Made by a program: the position numbers and the translations under genes | Source of the DNA: Candidatus Latescibacterota bacterium | GTDB lineage: Bacteria; Latescibacterota; UBA2968 | Length of the DNA: 5,667 nucleotides | NCBI GenBank assembly: GCA_018650745.1 | Contig: JABIFK010000786.1 | Location: 1 to 5,667, forward strand | Direction of reading: 5' to 3' | The notes under the pieces: generated by a model | Database searches by the model: none | Seen by the model: only the letters and a program-made list of their open reading frames with translations | Told to the model about the DNA's origin: nothing | Shown: positions 1-5,190 of the stretch, one piece after another | How the letters are laid out: each line of letters starts with the position of its first letter | Numbering within the stretch: the stretch's first letter is position 1

Positions 1-268
1 AGAGCCCCTCACCCACTTCGTAGCCAATGTAAGCCTGCTCGAGTTCGACCGGGGCGCTAGGCCCCATCGCATTCACGTCGGCCCGAATCGAGATACCGTC
101 GCCGAGATCGGTCGAGAGATCAAGTTCGAACTGATCCAGGCCCATCCCAACAACCCCGTCGTCACTCAAGATGCTCATATCTACAAAACCCGAGAATTCA
201 ACATCCGCAGCGACGCTTTGCACACATAAAGCCAGCACTGCGATCGAATTTGCAAGTTTTCTTGGCAT
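1..268 (-). CDS. outer-membrane beta-barrel porin, N-terminal part (runs off left edge)
   Basis: The minus strand stays open from an ATG at 268 to the window edge (89 codons plus one base), so the C-terminus is missing. The first 21 residues form a Sec signal peptide: a basic N-terminus (PRK), a hydrophobic core and a likely cleavage site after SVAA. The mature start alternates hydrophobic and polar residues (EFSGFVDMSIL, then DQFELDLS, ISIRADV, VELEQAYIGYE), which is a beta-barrel strand pattern resembling the OmpL-like/porin families. It should sit in the outer membrane as a diffusion channel. It lies 64 nt downstream of urtA on the same strand, so it is probably co-transcribed and may let urea or amides into the periplasm. 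Porin genes are known beside amide-uptake genes (from memory, fmdC beside fmdD in Methylophilus). A TTG at 274 is an alternative start, better spaced from an AAAGGA motif (about 8 nt) than the ATG. The family is fairly sure, the substrate is inferred. Confidence 0.72.
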   Translation of the reverse strand, partial: MPRKLANSIAVLALCVQSVAADVEFSGFVDMSILSDDGVVGMGLDQFELDLSTDLGDGISIRADVNAMGPSAPVELEQAYIGYEVGEGL

Positions 269-300
269 TGCCAATTTGTCCGTCCTTTGTTCTGAGGATA

Positions 301-314
301 GCGGTCGAGACCGC
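301..314 (-). other. small hairpin between urtA and the porin gene
   Basis: A perfect GC-rich inverted repeat (on the minus strand GCGGT, loop CTCG, ACCGC) lies in the 64-nt gap between the urtA stop and the porin start. No T-run follows it on the minus strand, so it is not a classical intrinsic terminator. It could be an mRNA stability or processing hairpin that gives urtA a higher transcript level than the downstream gene, but it is short and this role is only a guess. Confidence 0.3.
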
Positions 315-332
315 AAAATGATGTGGATTGAT

Positions 333-1592
333 CTACTGCTCGATGGTATAGGTGCCCATGAACTTGACGTGGTCGCAGTCCTTGTCGGCACTGGTGATAT
401 CGTCCCAGGGATCGGGCGCCACCAGACCATCGGACTCATAGACGATCTTGAACTGGCCATTCTTCCTGATCTCGCCGATATAGACCGGCTTGTGCAGATG
501 GTGATTGCGCTCGTCCATCATCACCATGCCGCCTGGGCCGTCAAATTTGAGGCTGTAAAGCGCAGGACGCACTTTGTCTACGTCGAAAGAACCGGCTTTT
601 TCAACTGCTTTTTTCCAGAGATAAACACCGACATACGACCAAACAATGGGATCGTCTGTGACGCGTTTCGCACCACCGGGAAGACCCATTTTGGCGCAGT
701 AGTCTTTAAATTTCTTGACGAATGCACGATTTTCAGGCGTGGAAATGGATTGGAAATAATTCCAAGCGGCCAAGTGGCCCACGAGAAATTCGGTGTCCAT
801 AGAACGCAATTCATCTTCGGCAACAGAGAAGGCCATAATGGGGCACATGGCCGAGGTCAAACCTTGGTTGGAAAATTCTTTGTAAAAAGGCACATTGGAG
901 TCACCGTTGATGGTAGAAAGCACTGCAGCATCACCGTCGGCGGCAAAGCGTTTGATTTTTTGCACAATGGTTTGGTAGTCTTGGTGATGAAAGGGTGTGT
1001 ATTCTTCCATGATATTTTCTTCAGGCACGCCACTGTGCAACAAGAAAGCACGTAAGATTTTGTTGGCTGTGCGTGGGAAAACATAGTCTGTACCTAAGAG
1101 ATAAAACTTCTTGTAACCACCGCCATCTTTGCTCATTAAATATTCGGCTGCAGGAATGAGCTGTTGGTTGGGCGTTGCGCCTGTGTAGATGATGTTGCGT
1201 GAGCATTCTTCGCCTTCATATTGCACAGGGTAAAAGAGCAACCCGTTGTTTTCTTCGTATACAGGCAAAACAGATTTGCGTGAAACCGATGTCCAGCATC
1301 CGAAGGTGACATCTACTTTTTCTTTAAGAAGTAATTCTTTGCCTTTTTCAGCAAAGAGGTCCCAGTCTGAGGCGGGGTCTACAACCACGGGTTCGAGTTG
1401 CTTGCCCAATACACCACCAGATGCGTTGATTTCATCAATGGCCATAAGCACGACGTCACGAAGAGAGACTTCGGAAATGGCCATGGTGCCACTTAGAGAG
1501 TGCAATATGCCCACTGTGGCTTTGTCTTGTGCTTGTACGGTTGATGTTGCCAATAAAAGTGCGAATAAGAAAAATGTTAAACGTTTCAACAT
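333..1592 (-). CDS. urtA: urea ABC transporter, periplasmic substrate-binding protein UrtA
   Basis: The 419-residue product has the usual length for UrtA/FmdD-type binding proteins (periplasmic-binding-protein type 1 fold, as in LivJ and AmiC). Residues 1-21 are a Sec signal peptide cut after VQA. Family signatures follow: VGILHSLSGTMAISE (27-41), the GGVLGK turn, NPASDW-like DPASDW, FGCWTSVSRKSVLP, LFYPVQYEGEE, TGATPNQQ, GTDYVFPRT and VGHLAAWNYF. It captures urea in the periplasm for an UrtBCDE importer. The very similar short-chain-amide protein FmdD cannot be excluded. The start is supported by AGGAG six bases upstream (1599-1603). Expression is probably controlled by transcription antitermination, since the leader carries ANTAR-type hairpins and a terminator, with the ANTAR regulator gene just upstream. 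The following gene is a porin, not urtB. The last 68 or so codons differ markedly in codon usage from the rest of the gene (see findings). Confidence 0.9.
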   Translation of the reverse strand: MLKRLTFFLFALLLATSTVQAQDKATVGILHSLSGTMAISEVSLRDVVLMAIDEINASGGVLGKQLEPVVVDPASDWDLFAEKGKELLLKEKVDVTFGCWTSVSRKSVLPVYEENNGLLFYPVQYEGEECSRNIIYTGATPNQQLIPAAEYLMSKDGGGYKKFYLLGTDYVFPRTANKILRAFLLHSGVPEENIMEEYTPFHHQDYQTIVQKIKRFAADGDAAVLSTINGDSNVPFYKEFSNQGLTSAMCPIMAFSVAEDELRSMDTEFLVGHLAAWNYFQSISTPENRAFVKKFKDYCAKMGLPGGAKRVTDDPIVWSYVGVYLWKKAVEKAGSFDVDKVRPALYSLKFDGPGGMVMMDERNHHLHKPVYIGEIRKNGQFKIVYESDGLVAPDPWDDITSADKDCDHVKFMGTYTIEQ

Positions 1593-1683
1593 GACAATCT
1601 CCTACAAGAATGGTTGTGTGATCTCTATAGTAAAAAAGCGTTCTTTCAAAAGAGGTGTTTGTTATCTCCTTTCTGCTTGAGAC

Positions 1684-1741
1684 AAAATAAAACGGCGCCC
1701 ATGAGCATGACCTGTTGGTCATATTCAATATGGACGCCGTT
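1684..1741 (-). terminator. intrinsic terminator in the urtA leader
   Basis: On the minus strand, ACGGCGTCCAT (1740 to 1730) pairs with ATGGGCGCCGT (1702 to 1692), giving 11 bp with one G-U wobble. An extra A-U pair at the base (1741/1691) is possible. The interior holds a second perfect 6-bp hairpin (ATGACC, loop AACA, GGTCAT, 1707-1722). The stem is followed by TTTTATTTT (1692 to 1684). The structure lies 91 nt before the urtA start, inside its untranslated leader, so by default it should stop transcription before urtA. Its 5' arm overlaps the third ANTAR-type hairpin, so the two structures are mutually exclusive. Confidence 0.85.
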
Positions 1742-1814
1742 GTCCGGTTTAAGCCTTCGTTGGCTTATTTTTGTTTTTTACACCGTTGGATCAAGTTTTT
1801 CGCCGTTGAAAAAC
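1732..1814 (-). promoter_or_regulatory. ANTAR-protein RNA target: three hexaloop hairpins in the urtA leader
   Basis: On the minus strand three hairpins carry six-base loops with A at position 1 and G at position 4. P1 (1795-1814) has the 7-bp stem GTTTTTC/GAAAAAC and loop AACGGC. P2 (1750-1767) has the 6-bp stem TAAGCC/GGCTTA and loop AACGAA. P3 (1732-1745) has the 4-bp stem GGAC/GTCC and loop AACGGC. P2 and P3 are four nt apart, P1 and P2 are 27 nt apart. Known ANTAR targets are pairs of such hexaloop hairpins, the second overlapping a terminator. P3 contains most of the 5' arm of the terminator at 1684-1741, so ANTAR protein bound to P2-P3 should prevent terminator formation and let urtA be transcribed. 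The structures are seen directly. The binding protein, presumably the product of 1861-2445, is inferred. Confidence 0.85.
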
Positions 1815-1860
1815 CTGAACGCTAAAGTTTGTCTTGATTGCGCTTTGTTGCACAATCTGT

Positions 1861-2445
1861 TTAGGTGGTAAATGCTTTGCTGAGTTCCAATACATCTCGG
1901 GCAATGTCACCCAGTCGTTTTTTTCGATCCATTGCCATGCTTCTTAAGGTGCGATATGCTTCGTCTTCTGTGCACTTGCGTTGGTCCATGATAAGCCCTT
2001 TGGCTCTGTCTATGAGTTTGCGCTCGGCAAGATCGTTTTTGGTGGTTTCGAGCTCTTGTTTAAGCGTGTTTGTTTCGTGAAATCTGGACATGGCCGCTTC
2101 AACAATGGGTAACACACGCGGTGTGTCCAATCCGTCTACAACATATGAAGCAACACCTGCCTGAATGGCTTCTCTTATTTTTTCTCGCCTGGAATCTTTG
2201 CTAAAAATGATAACTGGTAACGGTAAATTTCTAATTTGATTGATGAGGTGTGCATCAGGTATGTCTGCAATTGCAACAACAACATCGGGCTTTTGAGTTG
2301 TGATGTGGCTGTCTAAGTTTTGGGATAAGGGAACGTGAGAGACGATTTGATTTTGTGCTTGCAAGAAGGCCTCAAGAATTTTGGCTTGAGAGTTGTCTTC
2401 GCAAACCATGAGAATATGATAGTCTGTTGTTGATGTCTCGGTCAT
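1861..2445 (-). CDS. NasT/AmiR-type ANTAR transcription antiterminator
   Basis: The 194-residue product has a receiver-like domain (about 8-120), a short coiled-coil linker (about 121-145) and a C-terminal ANTAR RNA-binding domain (about 138-190). The ANTAR part is typical: ERKLIDRAKGLIM, then EDEAYRTLRSMAMDRKK, then IGE-like LGDIARDV. The receiver ends in YVVDGL and the PIVEAAMSRF helix, characteristic of NasT relatives. Such proteins bind paired hexaloop hairpins in nascent RNA and block a terminator. Exactly such hairpins lie downstream, before urtA on the same strand, which makes urtA the likely target. The position equivalent to the phosphoacceptor Asp is Ile59 (PDVVVAIADIP against a usual PDVIIIDTDSP), so control is probably by a protein partner, as NasS and AmiC do for NasT and AmiR. 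No such sensor gene is in the window. A weak AAGG lies six bases before the ATG. No convincing promoter is visible between this gene and P1, so regulator and leader are probably on one transcript. Confidence 0.88.
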   Translation of the reverse strand: MTETSTTDYHILMVCEDNSQAKILEAFLQAQNQIVSHVPLSQNLDSHITTQKPDVVVAIADIPDAHLINQIRNLPLPVIIFSKDSRREKIREAIQAGVASYVVDGLDTPRVLPIVEAAMSRFHETNTLKQELETTKNDLAERKLIDRAKGLIMDQRKCTEDEAYRTLRSMAMDRKKRLGDIARDVLELSKAFTT

Positions 2446-2739
2446 TGTTTGCCTTGTTTGATAATGGATGGCGCAAATTTACGCTGTAATTATTTCAGAA
2501 AGATTTCATGTATGTGAATAAAGTGTTATTTATTCTTTGGTAGGTTTTTTATTAGATTGCCTGAATATTTTTCAACTGCTTAGCATTCAATCACTTAGTT
2601 TGAAATAGACTGTTAAGAATTAATTCATTTGTGTGCAGATGTTTTATCAATGGCATTTTTTTTTGAGTTGAATATCTTGCAAATAGTAGGTATTCAAATA
2701 AAAGCCGGAAGATTCGGTAGGGCCCACTTTGAGGTATTT
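2446..2739. other. divergent AT-rich intergenic region
   Basis: This gap lies between the divergently transcribed regulator gene (minus) and the CoA-binding remnant (plus). It is AT-rich with several T-runs and should hold promoters for both directions. I found only weak -35/-10 pairs on each strand (for example TTGAAT with a 17-base spacer to TATTCA on both strands), none good enough to call. I saw no sigma-54 type GG-N10-GC pattern in the minus-strand stretch upstream of the regulator, no tRNA and no convincing small gene. The open frame that runs upstream of 2740 (from 2629) lacks homology-like sequence and is taken as untranslated. Confidence 0.5.
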
Positions 2740-2922
2740 ATGAATATAAATGAGCGAATAGAACGATTTTTGACGGGGCAAGTTTTTGCTGTGGTGGGCG
2801 CATCGAAAGACCGGAGCAAGTATGGAAATAAGGTTTTGCGGTGTTATTTACAGCATGGGTTAAAAGCTTATGCGGTAAACCCGAAGGAGACTGAGATTGA
2901 AGGGCAAGTTTGTATACTATAG
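2740..2922 (+). pseudogene. CoA-binding protein (YccU/COG1832-type), 3'-truncated
   Basis: The 60-residue product matches only the start of the CoA_binding_2 Rossmann family, whose members are about 135-145 residues long. Visible are the leader helix NERIERFL, the first beta strand and glycine loop VFAVVGASKDRSKYGNKVL, then YLQHGLKAYAVNP and ETEIEGQVC. In full-length members the motif IEG..CYPSL leads into the second half of the fold. Here the frame stops two residues after the Cys and nothing resembling the rest is found in other frames before the next gene, 17 nt later. The start at the ATG at 2740 is chosen because GAGG lies five bases upstream and the family N-terminus begins there. It is probably a degraded remnant after a deletion, since a half Rossmann fold is unlikely to bind CoA. 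It might still act as a translated leader for the next gene. Confidence 0.65.
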
Positions 2923-2939
2923 ATTGCGAGGATTAATTT

Positions 2940-3926
2940 ATGCGTGTTTCATTCGATGAATTAAAGGATGCTTTTGATAAAGCGTTGGTGAAGGCTGGAC
3001 TTTCGGAAGATCGGGCAAAGCTATGTGCGCAGTTGTTTACTGAGAATCAGTGCGATGGTGTGTATTCACATGGGTTGAATCGGTTTCCGAGTTTGATGTC
3101 TCATATTGCGTCTGGGCAAATTGATGTGCATTCCGAACCAGAATGTACTAAGGCGCTGGGTGTGGTGGAGCAGTGGGATGGTAAGATGGGCCTTGGTCAG
3201 GTGAATGCACATGTGGCCATGGGACGAGCAATTGAGGTTGCAAAAGAACACGGTATGGGATGTGTGGGTTTAAGCAATACGAATCATTGGATGCGGGCAG
3301 GTGCTTATGGTTTGCAAGCGGCAGACGCGGGGTGTATTGGAATGTGTTGGACGAATACAACTGTTTTGATGCCGCCTTGGGGTGCCGAAGGAAAGCGTAT
3401 TGGGAATAATCCGATGGTGATGTCCATTCCGCGCGATGGCGGTCATTTGTTGTTGGATATGGCGATGAGTCAATATTCGAATGGGAAGTTGGAGATTTTG
3501 AAGCAGCGCGGTGAAGACCTACCCCTTGCGGGGGGATATGATTCGGAGGGGAATTTGACGTGTGATCCGGGTGCGATATTGGATTCTAAGCGCGCGCTGC
3601 CAATTGGGTATTGGAAAGGGTCTGCGTTGGCGGTGATGTTGGATGTGTTGGCGGCTGTGATTTCGGGTGGGTTGTCGACGCATCAAATTGCTGCACAGGG
3701 GAGTGAATATGCGGTGTCGCAAACATATATAGCTTTGGATGTGACGTCTTTGGTGGGACAAGGTGTGCGCGAGCAGATTGTGAATAATGTGGTGAATGAC
3801 TTACAAGAAGCAGGTGAAGATGTGCGTTATCCGGGTGCGGGGATGTTGCGTATTCGAGAAGAGAGTTTGGAATTGGGTGTTGTGGTGGATGAGGGGCAGT
3901 GGAACGATTTGTTGAAGATGGGATGA
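2940..3926 (+). CDS. dlgD: 2,3-diketo-L-gulonate reductase (YiaK/DlgD-type, malate/L-lactate dehydrogenase family)
   Basis: This is a full-length 328-residue member of the Ldh_2 family, NAD(P)H-dependent 2-oxoacid reductases in the cytoplasm. It closely resembles E. coli YiaK as I remember it: GVYSHGLNRFP with the catalytic His at 44, EQWDG, NTNHWMRAGAYGLQAA (113-128), WTNTTVLMPPWGA (137-149), RIGNNPM (153-159), GGYDSEGNLT (198-207) and GYWKGS (223-228). YiaK reduces 2,3-diketo-L-gulonate to 3-dehydro-L-gulonate (the EC 1.1.1.130 reaction) in sugar-acid catabolism. The heparinase-like gene downstream suggests a role for sugar acids released from polysaccharide, but the exact substrate here is inferred. 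GAGG lies nine bases before the ATG. It follows the truncated CoA-binding gene by 17 nt and may be transcribed with it. Confidence 0.85.
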   Translation: MRVSFDELKDAFDKALVKAGLSEDRAKLCAQLFTENQCDGVYSHGLNRFPSLMSHIASGQIDVHSEPECTKALGVVEQWDGKMGLGQVNAHVAMGRAIEVAKEHGMGCVGLSNTNHWMRAGAYGLQAADAGCIGMCWTNTTVLMPPWGAEGKRIGNNPMVMSIPRDGGHLLLDMAMSQYSNGKLEILKQRGEDLPLAGGYDSEGNLTCDPGAILDSKRALPIGYWKGSALAVMLDVLAAVISGGLSTHQIAAQGSEYAVSQTYIALDVTSLVGQGVREQIVNNVVNDLQEAGEDVRYPGAGMLRIREESLELGVVVDEGQWNDLLKMG

Positions 3927-3951
3927 TGTCAGGTTTGGTTTTATCATGAAA

Positions 3952-3980
3952 AGTTTCTCGTGGGTTGGTTTTGGTATAAC
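3952..3980 (+). promoter_or_regulatory. possible extended -10 promoter for the PhyH-like gene
   Basis: In the 142-nt gap after the reductase gene, TGGTATAAC (3972-3980) fits an extended -10 element with TATAAC as core. The -35 candidate AGTTTC (3952-3957, 17-base spacer) is weak. It would give a leader of about 80 nt before the PhyH-like start. This is a pattern match only. Confidence 0.25.
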
Positions 3981-4068
3981 CTTTATTCCAAGGGTAGCGT
4001 CAAGATAAATGTAGAGAAAATGAAATCCATGGTTTTTAATCTTCCTAATATGTGTGGAGAGGGTTTTT

Positions 4069-4911
4069 ATGTCTGAATTATTACCGACAACAAATGCCGA
4101 TGGTTTGCCTGTGATTCCGATGACGGAGGAGCAGAAGTATGTTTTTGATTTGAAGGGGTGGATTTGTTTGCCGGGGTTGTTGACGGAAGAACAGTTGGCA
4201 CCCGTGCGGGAACATCAGATGAAGTTTTTGTATGAGCGGGATTCATTACCCGCAGAAGAGCAAAACAATCATGGTGGGGTGTCGCAGATATTGTTGGATA
4301 ATCCTGCGGTGGTGGGCGTGTTGAATGAGATCATTTCGCACCAGCGGTTGGCCAGTGAAGATTGCTATGGGTTTCGGTTTGATCATACGTATACCAGTCA
4401 TCGACAAGCGGGGCATGATAACTTTAATCCGCATGGTGGGGGCGGGTTTTTTAGTTTTGGGGGGAGTTCGCATTATTACCAAATGCAGCCAGAGAAAATT
4501 CATGCGGGGTTGGTGCGCGTGGTTTGGGAGTTGAATGAGGTGGAAAAGAAGGATGGGGCCACGATGTTTTTGTCGGGCAGTCATAAGGCGGCTTTTCCGC
4601 GACCAAAGTCTTTGAGTGGGCGAGAGAGTGATTTGTGGGAGACGTATGCGTGTCCGGCGGGTTCTGTGGCTATTTTTACGGAGTCTTTGTGCCATACGGG
4701 CACGCAGTGGGTGAATGAGGAACGGGATCGGTTGAGTTTGTTTACGTGTTATAATACGGTGAATGCAAAGTGGGGAAAGGGGTGCCCGGCGCCGGAGGTG
4801 ATTGAAGCGATGGCACCGAAACGGCGGACGTTGTTTCGCGGGGTGTGGCATGGGATGAATGAGGGGGAGAAGATTAATCGGTATTATGATGGTGCGAATC
4901 ATGCAGTTTAA
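4069..4911 (+). CDS. phytanoyl-CoA dioxygenase (PhyH)-like Fe(II)/2-oxoglutarate oxygenase
   Basis: The 280-residue product has the layout of the PhyH superfamily (double-stranded beta-helix). It begins with a helical part (FDLKGWICLPGLLTEEQL, 26-43), followed by the core. The likely first iron ligand is His122 in NPHGGGG, followed by YYQMQ, a GLVRVVWELNEV strand, the typical DGATMFLSGSHKAAFPRP (162-179), then GSVAIFTESLCHTGTQW with the distal His209, and a 2-oxoglutarate-anchoring Arg at 219 or 221. The usual HxD carboxylate appears as HGG. Such enzymes hydroxylate small metabolites, and the substrate here is unknown. The ATG at 4069 is preferred over an in-frame GTG at 4054 because GGAGAGG lies six bases before it. 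Position between a sugar-acid reductase and a heparinase-like gene hints at carbohydrate or uronate metabolism. Codons are very G-rich (TTG, GTG, GGG). Confidence 0.82.
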   Translation: MSELLPTTNADGLPVIPMTEEQKYVFDLKGWICLPGLLTEEQLAPVREHQMKFLYERDSLPAEEQNNHGGVSQILLDNPAVVGVLNEIISHQRLASEDCYGFRFDHTYTSHRQAGHDNFNPHGGGGFFSFGGSSHYYQMQPEKIHAGLVRVVWELNEVEKKDGATMFLSGSHKAAFPRPKSLSGRESDLWETYACPAGSVAIFTESLCHTGTQWVNEERDRLSLFTCYNTVNAKWGKGCPAPEVIEAMAPKRRTLFRGVWHGMNEGEKINRYYDGANHAV

Positions 4912-4979
4912 TTTTTTGGAAAAACAAGGTTGGAGGATGTTCTTTTTCTCACTGCTTATTTTTAAGTTGGTTTGCCTTC

Positions 4980-5024
4980 GGCGACCTACTTTTTAAACGA
5001 CTAAAAAGTAGGCAAAAAGTCGCC
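4980..5024. repeat. long palindromic intergenic element
   Basis: CCTACTTTTTA (4985-4995) pairs perfectly with TAAAAAGTAGG (5002-5012) around the loop AACGAC. An outer stem GGCGA (4980-4984) with TCGCC (5020-5024) encloses it, with CAAAAAG bulged. No T-run follows on either strand, so it is a poor intrinsic terminator, though it may shape the 3' end of the phyH-like mRNA. The pattern (a TACTTTTT palindrome, then CAAAAAG and a GC-rich segment) resembles dispersed palindromic repeats I recall from many bacterial genomes, but only one copy is in this window, so repeat status is unproven. Confidence 0.55.
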
Positions 5025-5045
5025 CCTCAAGTGCCGGGGAGGGCT

Positions 5046-5147
5046 GATTTTCCGCAAATACCTTCGGTGGGTACAAGAAGTGATGTGGCCTAATAGGTTG
5101 GGATATTCTATCAAAATAGAGAGCTGGATGGAATGGTGCGGAAAATC
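5046..5147. repeat. 102-nt segment bounded by an 11-bp inverted repeat
   Basis: GATTTTCCGCA (5046-5056) and TGCGGAAAATC (5137-5147) are perfect reverse complements separated by 80 nt. Inside lies a small hairpin TCTAT-CAAA-ATAGA (about 5107-5120). The segment has no coding potential that I can support and ends 43 nt before the heparinase-like start. It could be a small mobile element with terminal inverted repeats, a structured 5' leader, or a pair of operator half-sites that loop. The sequence alone does not decide. Confidence 0.4.
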
Positions 5148-5190
5148 GTGATCGGTTGATTTGATGGGTTACTGTATATGGGAGGTTGAT

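Noticed and set aside
171..1055. 294-codon plus-strand open frame
   Set aside because: It lies antisense to urtA and the porin start, and its translation (for example VIALVHHHHAAW) has no family pattern. UrtA on the other strand is unmistakable.
1666..1671. AAGGAG on the minus strand in the urtA leader as a ribosome site for a small leader peptide
   Set aside because: No start codon follows at a usable distance. The real urtA site is AGGAG at 1599-1603.
1781..1788. Fourth CAACGGTG motif between P1 and P2 as another ANTAR hairpin
   Set aside because: Only one base pair can close the six-base loop, since the flanks do not pair.
1815..1860. Separate promoter for urtA between the regulator stop and hairpin P1
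   Set aside because: The 46 nt hold TTGTGC but no acceptable -10 and no sigma-54 GG-N10-GC pattern, so read-through from the regulator gene is more likely.
2940..3926. Reductase gene as ureidoglycolate dehydrogenase (AllD), which would link it to urea metabolism
   Set aside because: AllD belongs to the same family, but the motifs GVYSHGLNRFP and NHWMRAGAYG follow YiaK much more closely.
4246..4902. 218-codon minus-strand open frame opposite the PhyH-like gene
   Set aside because: Arg-, Pro- and Ile-rich translation typical of the antisense of a G-rich gene, with no domain pattern. The plus-strand protein explains the region.
5164..5190. In-frame ATG at 5164 as start of the heparinase-like gene
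   Set aside because: No ribosome site precedes it, whereas GGGAGG sits five bases before the GTG at 5191. It would add only nine unremarkable residues.
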